In this document: one piece after another, positions 8,433 to 16,597 of the stretch | How the letters are laid out: every line of letters begins with the position of its first letter | How positions within the stretch are numbered: the stretch's first letter is position 1 | NCBI RefSeq assembly: GCF_030696055.1 | Contig: NZ_JAUYNP010000180.1 | Location: 1 to 40,682 of the forward strand | Length of the DNA stretch: 40,682 bases | Source: Pseudomonas sp. | GTDB taxonomy: Bacteria; Pseudomonadota; Gammaproteobacteria; Pseudomonadales; Pseudomonadaceae | Direction of reading: 5' to 3' | The notes under the pieces: model-generated | Seen by the model: only the letters and a program-made list of their open reading frames with translations | What the model was told of the DNA's origin: nothing | The model's database searches: none | Position numbers and translations under genes: made by a program

Positions 8433-8512
8433 GCACAATCCTTGCAATGAGTCGGCGTTTGCCGCCAGAAGTGATTAGAAAAATCTCGTCGTTAACGGTT
8501 GGGCAACGACTC

Positions 8513-8581
8513 GTAGGATGCGGTTGAGCGCAGCGATACCCATGCTGGGCGGCCGATGGGTATCGCTGTGCTCCATCCTAC
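8513..8581. repeat. Imperfect palindromic intergenic repeat
   Basis: GTAGGATG (8513-8520) and CATCCTAC (8574-8581) bound two long arms that share GCGATACCCAT in inverted orientation (about 8533-8543 and 8556-8566). This kind of repeat is common between Pseudomonas genes. It lies between srkA (ending at 8623 on the minus strand) and rarD, and could act as a transcript stabiliser or weak terminator for srkA. Confidence 0.75.
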
Positions 8582-8622
8582 AAAGAGCTGTGGCGCGCAG
8601 CGGATAACGGCTGCAGCGTCAT

Positions 8623-9600
8623 CTAAAACAGGCGCAGCGGCTCTTCATCCAACGCCGCCAGTTGCTCGCGCAGCAGCAGGATTTGTTCGTGCCAGTAGTG
8701 CTCGCTGCCAAACCAGGAGAAGTTCAGCGGGAACGCCGGGTCATCCCAGCGGCGCGCCAGCCAGGCGCTGTAATGCATGATGCGTAAGGCCCGCAGGCCT
8801 TCGATCAGCCCCAGCTCGCGGGGGTTGAAGTCGTGAAACTCTTGATAGCCTTCCATTAGCTCCGACAGTTGTGCCAGCCGCTCATAGCGCTCGCCGCCGC
8901 CGAGCATCATCCACAAATCTTGCACCGCCGGGCCCATGCGGCAGTCATCCAGATCGACCATATGAAAGCTGTCATCGCGGCACAGCAGGTTGCCGGGGTG
9001 GCAGTCGCCATGCACGCGGATCGGCGTGTAAGCCGTGCCGGCAAACAAGCTGTGCAGGCGTTTGAGCAAGTCGCCGGCCACGCTTTGATAAGTGGCTTGC
9101 AGGCTGCGCGGGATAAAGTTGCCTTCCAGCAAAGTGGCCAGCGAGGCATCGCCAAAATGGCTGACGCTGGTGACCTCGCGGTGCACGAAGGGTTTGATCG
9201 CCGACACCGCATGCAGGCGTCCGAGCAAGCCGCCGAGGCGATACAGGTGATCCAAATTGCCCGGCTCCGGCGCCCGGCCACCACGGCGGGGGAACAGCGC
9301 GAAGCGAAAGCCGGCGTGCGTAAACAGGGTTTCGCCGTCGCGCACAATCGGTGGGACTACCGGCACTTCCAGCTCGCTGAGCTCCAGGCTGAAGCTGTGC
9401 TCTTCGCGGATCGCCGCATCGCTCCAGCGCTCGGGGCGATAAAACTTGGCGATCAGCGGTTGCTGCTCGTCGATGCCGACTTGGTAGACGCGGTTCTCGT
9501 AGCTGTTGAGTGCCAGCACTCGGGCGTCGGACAGATAACCAATGCTCTCAACGGCGTCCAGCACCAAGTCAGGAGTCAGTGCGGCAAAGGGATGCGACAT
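8623..9600 (-). CDS. srkA: Stress response kinase A (YihE/SrkA), Ser/Thr protein kinase
   Basis: This 325-residue protein has the aminoglycoside-phosphotransferase-like kinase fold. The catalytic loop is VHGDCHPGNLL (Asp199, Asn204) and the metal site is MVDLDDC (Asp216, Asp218). An NRVYQV strand near residue 36 and the IAKFYRP lysine near residue 51 form the nucleotide site. In E. coli this kinase counters MazEF-linked death and envelope or oxidative stress. The ATG at 9600 (MSHPFAALTPD) is the conserved start; in-frame codons upstream to 9684 overlap comF and have no ribosome site. comF lies 41 bp upstream on the same strand, so the two may share a transcript. Confidence 0.93.
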   Translation of the reverse strand: MSHPFAALTPDLVLDAVESIGYLSDARVLALNSYENRVYQVGIDEQQPLIAKFYRPERWSDAAIREEHSFSLELSELEVPVVPPIVRDGETLFTHAGFRFALFPRRGGRAPEPGNLDHLYRLGGLLGRLHAVSAIKPFVHREVTSVSHFGDASLATLLEGNFIPRSLQATYQSVAGDLLKRLHSLFAGTAYTPIRVHGDCHPGNLLCRDDSFHMVDLDDCRMGPAVQDLWMMLGGGERYERLAQLSELMEGYQEFHDFNPRELGLIEGLRALRIMHYSAWLARRWDDPAFPLNFSWFGSEHYWHEQILLLREQLAALDEEPLRLF

Positions 9601-9640
9601 GCGCGTTAGTCCACAAGAGATAAGGTTGCAGTCTACTCGT

Positions 9641-10378
9641 TTAACCTTCGCCGGGCTTTGGCGTGCGCGCCAGGCAGTAGACATCCACCCGCGCGGCGCC
9701 GGCCTTGCGCAGCAGGCGGGCGATGCTTTCGGCGGTGGCGCCGGTGGTCAGCACATCATCGACCAGGGCCAGATGCAGGCCCTTTACCTGGCTGTCTGGA
9801 GCCAGGGCAAAGGCACGGCGCAGGTTGCGCTTGCGCGTGGCCGCGTCCAGTTGCTGTTGCGCCGGGGTGTCGAGCACCCGCTGCAACCAGTGGGCTTGCA
9901 GAGGTAAGTGCAGCTGTTGGCTTAGCCACTGAGCGAGCAGCGCCGCCTGATTAAAGCCGCGTTGGCGTTGCCGCTTGCTGGCCAGCGGTACCGGCAGCAA
10001 CAGGTCGGGTCGGGGCAGGCCTTCGGCGAAGGCGTGCAACAAATGTTGTGACAACAACTCACCGAGCAGACGTCCCAATGGCCACTTGGCCTGATGCTTG
10101 AACCGGGTGATCAGGCTGTCGATGGGGAAGGCGTAGCGCCAGGGCGCTTCCACCCGCTGGAAGCTCGGCGGTCGTTGCAGGCAGGCGCCGCAACTCAGGC
10201 CGTGAACCGGCAGGGGCAGGGCGCAGACCTGGCAATGGCCGCCGAGCCAGGGCAGTTCGGCTTCGCAGCTGCTGCAGATGGCCAATGCGCCGTCTGCTGG
10301 CTCGTCGCAGAGTAAACAGTGCTGTTTGTTTTTTAACCAGTTGTAAACCTGCTGGAGCCTATTGGGTTGACAGCGCAT
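9641..10378 (-). CDS. comF: ComF family phosphoribosyltransferase-like protein
   Basis: This 245-residue protein has an N-terminal cysteine cluster (CLLC, CSSC, CQVC and CGAC, residues about 21-70) that probably binds zinc. A phosphoribosyltransferase domain ends in LVDDVLTTGATAESIA (PRPP loop). ComF proteins act in natural transformation, where the Gram-positive member works with the ComFA helicase; the Pseudomonas ones are less studied. Codons 2-13 are also the site of a BirA-type operator for the divergent bioB (see that entry), so this DNA has two constraints. Confidence 0.92.
   Translation of the reverse strand: MRCQPNRLQQVYNWLKNKQHCLLCDEPADGALAICSSCEAELPWLGGHCQVCALPLPVHGLSCGACLQRPPSFQRVEAPWRYAFPIDSLITRFKHQAKWPLGRLLGELLSQHLLHAFAEGLPRPDLLLPVPLASKRQRQRGFNQAALLAQWLSQQLHLPLQAHWLQRVLDTPAQQQLDAATRKRNLRRAFALAPDSQVKGLHLALVDDVLTTGATAESIARLLRKAGAARVDVYCLARTPKPGEG
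10341..10373. promoter_or_regulatory. BirA-type biotin operator with overlapping bioB -35 element
   Basis: TTGTAAACC (10341-10349), 15 bp, then GGTTGACAG (10365-10373). The established BirA consensus is TTGTAAACC-N14/15-GGTTTACAA, so the left half is perfect and the right half matches 7 of 9. TTGACA at 10367-10372 inside the right half is a good -35 for bioB, with an AT-rich candidate -10 at 10388-10396. BirA-biotinyl-AMP binding would cover it. The operator is inside comF: its left half encodes Val-Tyr-Asn there. Confidence 0.75.
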
Positions 10379-10455
10379 AAGCCTTCCATAAATATGCCGA
10401 ACATCCGTGTCGCCTCTGACTGTAGCAAGGCGTCGCCAACAACAAGGAATTACCG

Positions 10456-11511
10456 ATGAGCGCTACCACCGCCGCCAACCTGCGTCACGACTGGACCCTC
10501 GCCGAGGTCAAGGCGCTCTTCGAGCAACCCTTCAACGACCTGCTGTTCCAGGCGCAGACCGTGCACCGCGCGCATTTCGACCAGAACCGCGTGCAGGTCT
10601 CGACCCTGCTGTCGATCAAGACCGGCGCTTGCCCGGAAGACTGTAAGTACTGCCCGCAGTCCGGCCATTACAACACCGGCCTGGAAAAGGAAAAACTGCT
10701 GGAAGTGCAGAAGGTGTTGGAGGCGGCCGCCGAGGCCAAGGCCATAGGTTCCACCCGCTTCTGCATGGGCGCGGCCTGGAAGCACCCCTCGGCCAAGGAC
10801 ATGCCCTACGTGCTGCAGATGGTCGAAGGGGTGAAAGCCATGGGCCTGGAAACCTGCATGACCCTGGGCAAGCTCGACAAGGAGCAGACCGCCGCCCTGG
10901 CCGCCGCCGGCCTGGATTACTACAACCACAACCTGGATACCTCGCCGGAGTTCTACGGCAATATCATCACCACCCGCACCTACGCCGACCGCCTGGAAAC
11001 CCTGGCCTATGTACGCGATGCGGGGATGAAGATCTGCTCCGGTGGCATCCTCGGCATGGGCGAGTCGCTGGACGACCGCGCCGGTCTGCTGATCCAGCTG
11101 GCCAACCTGCCGGAGCACCCGGAGTCGGTGCCGATCAATATGCTGGTGAAGGTCAAGGGCACGCCGCTGGCCGACGAGCAGGACGTCGACCCCTTCGACT
11201 TTATCCGCATGCTCGCCGTGGCGCGGCTGATGATGCCGCAGTCGCATGTGCGCCTGTCCGCCGGTCGCGAGGCGATGAACGAGCAGATGCAGGCCCTGGC
11301 GTTCTTCGCCGGCGCCAACTCGATCTTCTACGGCGAGAAACTCCTGACCACCGCCAACCCCCAGGCCAGCAAGGACATGCAGCTGTTCGCCCGCCTCGGC
11401 ATCCAGCCGGAAGCGCGCGAAGAGCACGCCGACGAAGTGCACCAGGCGGCCATCGAGCAGGCCCTGGTCGAACAGCGCGATTCCAAGCTGTTCTATAACG
11501 CCGCGGTCTGA
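10456..11511 (+). CDS. bioB: Biotin synthase
   Basis: This 351-residue radical-SAM enzyme inserts sulfur into dethiobiotin, the last step of biotin synthesis. The 4Fe-4S cluster motif is CPEDCKYC (Cys59, Cys63, Cys66). Further hallmarks are [22 protein letters not shown] and the arginine region [10 protein letters not shown] that binds the 2Fe-2S sulfur donor cluster. It opens the operon 77 bp from divergent comF, behind AAGGAA. A REP hairpin separates it from bioF, which could give bioB a more stable message. Repression by BirA is inferred from the operator upstream. Confidence 0.98.
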   Translation: MSATTAANLRHDWTLAEVKALFEQPFNDLLFQAQTVHRAHFDQNRVQVSTLLSIKTGACPEDCKYCPQSGHYNTGLEKEKLLEVQKVLEAAAEAKAIGSTRFCMGAAWKHPSAKDMPYVLQMVEGVKAMGLETCMTLGKLDKEQTAALAAAGLDYYNHNLDTSPEFYGNIITTRTYADRLETLAYVRDAGMKICSGGILGMGESLDDRAGLLIQLANLPEHPESVPINMLVKVKGTPLADEQDVDPFDFIRMLAVARLMMPQSHVRLSAGREAMNEQMQALAFFAGANSIFYGEKLLTTANPQASKDMQLFARLGIQPEAREEHADEVHQAAIEQALVEQRDSKLFYNAAV

Positions 11512-11523
11512 CCTTCTCGAACC

Positions 11524-11585
11524 TGTAGGAGCCAGCTTGCTGGCGATCCCGATTGACGGAGATCGCGAGCAAGCTCGCTCCTACA
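11524..11585. repeat. REP-type palindrome between bioB and bioF
   Basis: TGTAGGAGC (11524-11532) and GCTCCTACA (11577-11585) bound arms carrying CCAGCTTGCTGGCGATC and GATCGCGAGCAAGCTCG. This is the classic Pseudomonas TGTAGGAGCnAGCTTGCTnGCGAT repeat, paired head-to-head. It starts 13 bp after the bioB stop and ends 18 bp before the bioF ATG. It can fold as a strong mRNA hairpin, a likely 3' stabiliser of bioB mRNA. Confidence 0.93.
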
Positions 11586-11603
11586 AATCCAGCTGAGCTG
11601 TCC

Positions 11604-12785
11604 ATGCCCTTCGATCTCACTAGCCGCCTCGCCGAACGCCGCGCCGCCAATCTCTATCGCCAGCGCCCCTTGCTCGACTCGCCGCAAGGCCCCGTGGTGC
11701 GGGTCGACGGCCGCGAGCTGCTGGCCTTCTGTTCCAACGACTACCTCGGCCTGGCCAATCATCCCCAGGTGATCGAAGCCTGGCGCGCCGGCGCCGCGCG
11801 TTGGGGGGTGGGCGGCGGCGCCTCCCATCTGGTGATCGGCCACAGCACGCCGCACCACCAGCTGGAAGAGGCCTTGGCCGAATTTACCGGGCGGCCGCGG
11901 GCGCTGCTGTTTTCCACCGGCTATATGGCCAATCTGGGTGCGGTCACCGCATTGGTCGGCCAGGGCGATACGGTGCTGGAAGACCGTCTCAATCACGCCT
12001 CCTTGCTGGACGCCGGCCTGCTCTCCGGGGCGCGCTTCTCCCGTTATCTGCATAACGATACTGTCAGCCTGGCCAACCGCCTGCGCAAGACCCTGGGTAA
12101 TTGCCTGGTGGTGACAGACGGGGTGTTCAGCATGGATGGCGATCTGGCCGACCTGCCGGCGCTGTGCGCCGAGGCGCGGCGTGCCGATGCCTGGGTGATG
12201 GTCGATGATGCCCACGGCTTCGGCCCGTTGGGCGCTACCGGCGGCGGCATAGTCGAGCACTTCGGCCTGGGTATCGATGATGTGCAGGTGCTGGTCGGCA
12301 CCTTGGGCAAGGCCTTCGGCACCGCCGGTGCCTTTGTCGCCGGCAGCGAGGAGTTGATCGAAACCCTGGTGCAGTTCGCCCGGCCCTATATCTACACCAC
12401 CAGCCAGCCCCCGGCCCTGGCCTGCGCCACCTTGAAAAGCCTGGAGCTGCTGCGCAGCGAGCACTGGCGGCGCGAGCACCTGAACGCCCTGATCCAGCGT
12501 TTTCGCGCCGGCGCCCAGGCGATTGGCTTGCAGTTGATGGACAGCGCTACGCCTATCCAGCCGATCCTGGTCGGCGACAGCGGCCGCGCCATGCAGTTGT
12601 CCCAGCTGCTGCGCGAGCGCGGTTTGCTGGTCACCGCCATACGTCCGCCCACAGTGCCGGCCGGCAGCGCACGGCTGCGCGTGACCCTGTCCGCGGCCCA
12701 CAGCCTGGAACAGCTGGAGCTGCTGCTGGAAGCCCTGGCCGAATGCTGGCCGCTGCTGACGGCCGAGGGGGCAGGCCATGCGTGA
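11604..12785 (+). CDS. bioF: 8-amino-7-oxononanoate synthase
   Basis: This 393-residue PLP enzyme joins pimeloyl-ACP (or -CoA) and alanine to give 8-amino-7-oxononanoate. The PLP lysine is Lys236 in [22 protein letters not shown] holds the Asp that contacts the pyridine nitrogen. [12 protein letters not shown] near the N-terminus is the family substrate motif. The ATG at 11604 ([14 protein letters not shown]) is taken as start because translation further upstream would read into the REP palindrome. It overlaps bioH by 8 bp, so translation is probably coupled. Confidence 0.97.
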   Translation: MPFDLTSRLAERRAANLYRQRPLLDSPQGPVVRVDGRELLAFCSNDYLGLANHPQVIEAWRAGAARWGVGGGASHLVIGHSTPHHQLEEALAEFTGRPRALLFSTGYMANLGAVTALVGQGDTVLEDRLNHASLLDAGLLSGARFSRYLHNDTVSLANRLRKTLGNCLVVTDGVFSMDGDLADLPALCAEARRADAWVMVDDAHGFGPLGATGGGIVEHFGLGIDDVQVLVGTLGKAFGTAGAFVAGSEELIETLVQFARPYIYTTSQPPALACATLKSLELLRSEHWRREHLNALIQRFRAGAQAIGLQLMDSATPIQPILVGDSGRAMQLSQLLRERGLLVTAIRPPTVPAGSARLRVTLSAAHSLEQLELLLEALAECWPLLTAEGAGHA

Positions 12786-13509
12786 CCGGCTGATTCTGCT
12801 CCCCGGCTGGGGCCTCGGCAGCGCTCCTCTGGAGCCCTTGGCCGAGGCCTTGCGCGGCCTCGATCCGCGCCTGCAGGTCGAGATTGAACCGCTGCCCCTG
12901 CTGGACTCCAGCGACCCGGCCGACTGGCTGGACGAGCTGGACGCCAACCTGGCGCAAGACGCCTGGCTCGGCGGCTGGTCCCTGGGCGGCATGCTGGCTG
13001 CGCAGTTGGCGGCGCGGCGCGGCGAGCGCTGCACTGGCCTGCTGTGCCTGGCCAGCAACCTGCGTTTTGTCGCCGAGCCAAGCTGGCCGAGCGCCATGGC
13101 GACCGAGACCTTCGGCGCCTTTCGCCAGGGCTGCGCGCTGGATGCCCGCGCCACCCTGAAACGCTTCGCCCTGCTCTGCGCCCAGGGCGCGGCCGACCCG
13201 CGCGGGTTATCGCGTTTATTGCTGGGGGCGGCACCTCAGGCGCAGCCCGAGACGCTGCTGGCAGGCCTGGATCTGCTGGCCACGTTGGATAGCCGTGGCG
13301 CCTTGCAGGCCTTTGTCGGCCCGCAGCTGCATCTATACGCCGGTCAGGATGCCCTGGTGCCGGCTGAGACGGCGCAAGCGCTATTGGCGTTATTGGCCGA
13401 TGTCGAGATCGGCCTGATCGATAGCGCCAGCCATGCCTTCGCCCTGGAGCGCCCCCACGAGATAGCCGCGGCTATTCAGGCCTTTCTGCATGAGGCCGGC
13501 GATGACTGA
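12778..13509 (+). CDS. bioH: Pimeloyl-ACP methyl ester carboxylesterase
   Basis: This 243-residue alpha/beta hydrolase removes the methyl group from pimeloyl-ACP methyl ester and so ends chain elongation in the BioC-BioH route. The triad is visible: Ser68 in GWSLGG, Asp191 in GQDALVP and His219 in SASHAF. It begins [17 protein letters not shown], the oxyanion-side strand. It overlaps both neighbours (bioF by 8 bp, bioC by 8 bp), so it sits in a tightly coupled bioFHC block. Confidence 0.96.
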   Translation: MRDRLILLPGWGLGSAPLEPLAEALRGLDPRLQVEIEPLPLLDSSDPADWLDELDANLAQDAWLGGWSLGGMLAAQLAARRGERCTGLLCLASNLRFVAEPSWPSAMATETFGAFRQGCALDARATLKRFALLCAQGAADPRGLSRLLLGAAPQAQPETLLAGLDLLATLDSRGALQAFVGPQLHLYAGQDALVPAETAQALLALLADVEIGLIDSASHAFALERPHEIAAAIQAFLHEAGDD

Positions 13510-14317
13510 TTGGGCGCAAGACCCGCTAAGCGGCCTGCCGGACAAGCGTCAGGTGGCCGCCTCCTTCTCCCGCGCCGCCGAGAGCTACGACAGCGTGGCG
13601 GCGCTGCAGCGCGCGGTGGGCAGCGAGTTGCTCACGCGCTTACCGCAGTCGTGCAGCCCGCAGCGTTGGCTGGACCTGGGTTGCGGCACCGGGTATTTCA
13701 GCCGCGCCCTGGGCCAGCGTTTCGCCAGCGCCGAGGGCCTGGCTATGGATATAGCCGAAGGCATGTTGCGCCACGCCCAGCCCCTGGGTGGCGCGCAGCA
13801 CTTTATCGCCGGGGATGCCGAGCGCTTGCCGCTGCAGGCTGAGTGTTGCGACCTGCTGTTTTCCAGCCTGGCGTTGCAATGGTGCGCGGATTTTTCGGCG
13901 GTACTGCGCGAGGCCAAGCGGGTGTTGCGTCCGGGCGGCGTGCTGGCCTTTAGCAGCCTGTGCGTCGGCACCTTGCAGGAGCTGCGCGACAGCTGGCATG
14001 CGGGGGACGGCTTCGTGCACGTCAACCGCTTCCGCCACTTCGAGGATTACCAGCAACTCTGCGCCGCCAGCGGTCTGCAGTCGCTGAGTCTGCAAAGCCG
14101 CGCCCAGGTGCTGCATTACCCGGATCTGCGCAGCCTGACCCACGAGCTGAAAGCCTTGGGCGCGCATAACCTCAACCCCGGGCGCCCGGGTGGCCTGACC
14201 GGTCGCGCGCGCATTCTCGCGCTGGTCGAGGCCTACGAGCGCTTCCGCCAACCCCAGGGGCTGCCGGCCACCTACCAGGTGGTCTACGGCGTGCTGCGCA
14301 AGGAACAACAGGCATGA
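13502..14317 (+). CDS. bioC: Malonyl-ACP O-methyltransferase
   Basis: This 271-residue SAM-dependent methyltransferase methylates the free carboxyl of malonyl-ACP so that fatty acid synthase can build the pimeloyl chain. The cofactor motif I is [14 protein letters not shown] (about residues 55-68). Later strands carry [15 protein letters not shown] and [13 protein letters not shown], both typical of BioC. The ATG at 13502 (MTDWAQ) was chosen because it overlaps the bioH end, as in the rest of the operon. The stop overlaps a small ORF that copies the bioD start, not bioD itself. Confidence 0.96.
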   Translation: MTDWAQDPLSGLPDKRQVAASFSRAAESYDSVAALQRAVGSELLTRLPQSCSPQRWLDLGCGTGYFSRALGQRFASAEGLAMDIAEGMLRHAQPLGGAQHFIAGDAERLPLQAECCDLLFSSLALQWCADFSAVLREAKRVLRPGGVLAFSSLCVGTLQELRDSWHAGDGFVHVNRFRHFEDYQQLCAASGLQSLSLQSRAQVLHYPDLRSLTHELKALGAHNLNPGRPGGLTGRARILALVEAYERFRQPQGLPATYQVVYGVLRKEQQA

Positions 14318-14400
14318 GTGCGACCTTCTTCGTCGCCGCTACCGATACCCCGGTTTTCGGTCGAGAGTCGGTAAAACCAGCCGTGAAGGGATTGCTATGA
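14314..14400 (+). CDS. Small ORF 1: decayed copy of the bioD start
   Basis: A 28-codon frame starts in the bioC stop (ATGA) behind AAGGAA. Its first 12 residues, [12 protein letters not shown], resemble the BioD N-terminus. It then leaves the BioD frame (PVFGRES...), loses the P-loop, and stops at a TGA overlapping the next ATG. TCGGTAAAACCA, which in bioD encodes the P-loop, is still present out of frame at about 14378-14389. It probably marks the original bioD start position, destroyed by an insertion. It could work as a coupling or leader peptide, or have no function. Confidence 0.55.
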   Translation: MSATFFVAATDTPVFGRESVKPAVKGLL

Positions 14401-14486
14401 CCCGGGCCTTTTTCGTTACCGGCACCGATACCCTGGCTTTCGGTAGAGAGCCGGCAAGACCAGCTGCGCAGGGTGGATTGCTATGA
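14397..14486 (+). CDS. Small ORF 2: second copy of the bioD start
   Basis: A 29-codon frame begins [12 protein letters not shown], nearly identical to the true BioD start MTQAFFVTGTDT, then runs into an unrelated tail and ends at a TGA overlapping the bioD ATG. AAGGGA precedes the start, while true bioD has only GGTGGA. Ribosomes may therefore reach bioD by stop-start coupling through the small frames. There is no evidence that the peptide itself functions. Confidence 0.55.
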   Translation: MTRAFFVTGTDTLAFGREPARPAAQGGLL

Positions 14487-15181
14487 CTCAGGCCTTTTTC
14501 GTTACCGGCACAGATACGGACATCGGTAAAACCACCATAGCCGCCGGCCTGTTGCATGCCGCGCGGATGGCCGGGCTGTCCACCGCCGCGGCCAAGCCGG
14601 TGGCGTCGGGTTGTCAGCAAACGCCTGAAGGCCTGCGTAACGAGGATGCCCTGGCGCTGCTCGGCGAATGCAGCCTGGCGCTGCGCTACGAGGAGGTCAA
14701 TCCGCTGGCCTTCGCCCCCGCCATCGCCCCCCATCTGGCGGCCCGTGAGGCCGGTGTGCTGCTGGACGTGGCGGCGTTGCAGGGCCCGGTGCAGGCGATT
14801 CTGGATAAACGCGCCGACCTGTGCCTGGTCGAAGGCGTGGGCGGTTGGCGGGTGCCCTTGGCCGGGCAGGCGTCCCTCTCGGACCTGGCGATCGCCCTGG
14901 ATCTACCGGTGATTCTGGTGGTCGGCGTGCGCCTGGGCTGCATCAATCAGGCCGTGCTGACGGCCGAGGCGATAGTCCGCGATGGCCTGGTCTTGGCCGG
15001 TTGGGTGGCCAATCTGGTCGATCCGCAGACCTCGCGCCTGCAGGACAATCTGGCGACCCTGGCCGAGCGTCTGCCGGCGCCCTGCCTGGGTTATGTGCCG
15101 CGCCTGGCTGCAGCCACGCCGGCCGCCGTGGCGAGCCATCTCAATCTGGACGTACTGTGGGATATAAGCCAGGAGGCATAA
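14483..15181 (+). CDS. bioD: Dethiobiotin synthetase
   Basis: This 232-residue ATPase closes the ureido ring on 7,8-diaminononanoate with CO2 and ATP. The P-loop is GTDTDIGKTT (residues 9-18), followed by AAKPVASGC with the carbamate lysine. VEGVGGWRVPL and VGVRLGCINQAVLTAEAI are conserved family segments. It is the first of three tandem starts to keep the intact P-loop frame. It is last in the operon; bioA is not in this window and must be elsewhere. The ribosome site is weak, and translation is probably coupled to the small ORF before it. Confidence 0.97.
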   Translation: MTQAFFVTGTDTDIGKTTIAAGLLHAARMAGLSTAAAKPVASGCQQTPEGLRNEDALALLGECSLALRYEEVNPLAFAPAIAPHLAAREAGVLLDVAALQGPVQAILDKRADLCLVEGVGGWRVPLAGQASLSDLAIALDLPVILVVGVRLGCINQAVLTAEAIVRDGLVLAGWVANLVDPQTSRLQDNLATLAERLPAPCLGYVPRLAAATPAAVASHLNLDVLWDISQEA

Positions 15182-15280
15182 GCAGGGCTTGTGCCATAGC
15201 TTTTTACCTGTACGTTTTTCGAGCAATCTCTGCTTCAATGAAAACCAATACTGTTCTGCCTCTGTGGCGGGAGCTTGGCT

Positions 15281-15580
15281 ATGGAAATCTCCGGTAACGC
15301 CTTCAATGCAGGCATCAGCACCATTCAAGCGGGACAGCGGCGCCTCGATCAGGCCGCCGCCGATATCGCCAGCACTGCTGTTACGCCCCCAGAACAACCC
15401 CCTTCGACGCCTCCGCCGAATCAGGTCAATCCGGCACCCAGTACGGCAGAGCAAACCCGCCCCGATCTGGCCGAGAGCCTGGTGGCCCTGGAGCAGGCGC
15501 GGAATGAAGTTCAGGCGGGCGCCAAGGTGGTGAAAACCGCCGATGAAGTCTTGGGTACTTTGATCGACACCAGCGCTTGA
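15281..15580 (+). CDS. Miniature flagellar rod/hook-like protein
   Basis: This 99-residue protein looks like both ends of a flagellar axial protein joined directly. The N-terminal 30 residues (ISGNAFNAGISTIQAGQRR) match the helical start of rod/hook proteins. The last 40 (DLAESLVALEQARNEVQAGA, then KVVKTADEVLGTLID) match their C-terminal helix, usually written DLATEMVNLIxAQRAYxANxKVIxTADEML. A Pro/Thr/Gln linker of about 35 residues replaces the whole middle domain. The ATG at 15281 has GGGAG behind it. It sits 67 bp before a SprA-type protease gene and far from any flagellar cluster. Function unknown; export by the flagellar system is possible but unproven. Confidence 0.65.
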   Translation: MEISGNAFNAGISTIQAGQRRLDQAAADIASTAVTPPEQPPSTPPPNQVNPAPSTAEQTRPDLAESLVALEQARNEVQAGAKVVKTADEVLGTLIDTSA

Positions 15581-15647
15581 GCGGTTTGCCCCAAGCCTAG
15601 GCAAGGCTGGTAGTACGGCAGTCAACTCAGGGGCGAGGAGCGATTGC

Positions 15648-16442
15648 ATGCACATTGGCGGCGCAGGGTTCTATTCCGCGCCTGCAGCGTCCTTACTGCC
15701 GGCTCGCTCGTTTACGTCCCCTGTTTCTCCAAGCCTATCTCCCGCTGTCTCCAGCGACAGCAATAGTCCCTCCCAAGCACCGCTAGCTACTCCCCAGCCC
15801 TTGGCTGAGGAGCAACCATCCGCGTCTGGCCGTGAGGAAGCGGATAAGCCAGTCGAGCAGTCCTCCCGCTCCGAGCAAGAAGCCAAGGGCGAGCCCAGCC
15901 CGCAGCAGCAACGCCTCGAACAACTGGAAATCGCCAAGCTCAGCAAACGTGATCAAGAAGTGCGCGCCCACGAGCAGGCCCATGCCGCCGTGGGTGGTCG
16001 TTACGCGGGGGCGCCCAGTTATACCTTTAGCCACGGCCCGGATGGCAAGCGCTATGCGGTGGGTGGCGAGGTCAGCATCGACTCAGGCCCGGTGCCGAAC
16101 GACCCCGAAGCCACATTGCGCAAGATGGAGATAGTGCTGCGGGCGGCCTTGGCCCCGGCCGAGCCGTCCGCTCAGGATCTGCGTATCGCCGCCCAGGCCC
16201 AGGTACAGATAGCCGCCGCGAGCGCCGAACTGAACGAGTTGCAGCGCAGCGAAGCGGCGGCTGCGCGTGAGGCACGTGAAGCGCGGGCGCAGGCCGAAGA
16301 AGAACAGGAAAAAGAGCGGGCGGAGCAGGACAAATCCGCTGAGCCGGCGCGGCAGGAGTTGCCGCCACCGCCTAGTCTTGAGCTGTACCGGCGCTTGGGC
16401 GAGTTGCAGGAGCCGGCCCAGGCGATCGATCTGGTTGCTTAG
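15648..16442 (+). CDS. SprA-related putative zinc metalloprotease
   Basis: This 264-residue protein has the SprA-type catalytic domain: VRAHEQAHAAVGG contains an HExxH zinc motif (His108-Glu109 to His112), followed by the conserved SYTFSHGPDGKRYAVGGEV and a DSGPVPNDPEATLRKM helix. The first 90 residues are low-complexity Ser/Pro/Glu. The end is a charged Ala/Glu/Arg coiled-coil stretch (about 195-235) and a proline tail. No classical signal peptide is seen. The family is common in proteobacteria but has no well-established substrate. Neighbourhood with the rod-like gene upstream may be functional or accidental. Confidence 0.82.
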   Translation: MHIGGAGFYSAPAASLLPARSFTSPVSPSLSPAVSSDSNSPSQAPLATPQPLAEEQPSASGREEADKPVEQSSRSEQEAKGEPSPQQQRLEQLEIAKLSKRDQEVRAHEQAHAAVGGRYAGAPSYTFSHGPDGKRYAVGGEVSIDSGPVPNDPEATLRKMEIVLRAALAPAEPSAQDLRIAAQAQVQIAAASAELNELQRSEAAAAREAREARAQAEEEQEKERAEQDKSAEPARQELPPPPSLELYRRLGELQEPAQAIDLVA

Positions 16443-16448
16443 GGGTGC

Positions 16449-16492
16449 TTGACAATAAATAGGCATAAACGTATGTTTCAAACGCCTGTTTG
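16449..16492 (+). promoter_or_regulatory. Promoter with two PsrA-type operators for the first acyl-CoA dehydrogenase
   Basis: TTGACA (16449-16454), 17 bp, TATGTT (16472-16477) form a good sigma-70 promoter. AAAC-GTAT-GTTT (16467-16478) overlaps the -10. CAAAC-GCCT-GTTTG (16479-16492) follows directly and fits the published PsrA consensus (G/C)AAAC-N2-4-GTTT(G/C). PsrA is a fatty-acid-responsive TetR repressor of beta-oxidation genes in Pseudomonas. Two adjacent boxes suggest tight repression. Confidence 0.75.
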
Positions 16493-16597
16493 ATTCTCTT
16501 GGTTGCCAAGGGGTGATCAAGTGCCGGGATTGCTCCCGAAACGACCGAATTTCCGGTCACCTACACACAAAGAATTCCACCGCAGAGGTTAACCGCT

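Larger units (their letters stand above)
14314..14520 (+). repeat. Tandem triplication of the bioD 5' end (about 85-bp unit)
   Basis: Three direct copies begin at 14314, 14397 and 14483. Each starts ATG-A, continues with the codons for FFV-x-x-TDT, and copies 1 and 2 end GGATTGCT directly before the next ATG. Copies 1 and 2 share a central CGAGAG/AGAGAG segment that is absent from true bioD. The period is 83-86 bp. Confidence 0.85.

Noticed and set aside
11493..13154. 553-codon minus-strand frame across bioF-bioH
   Set aside because: It is antisense to two well-conserved enzymes, low-complexity, without a ribosome site or domain.
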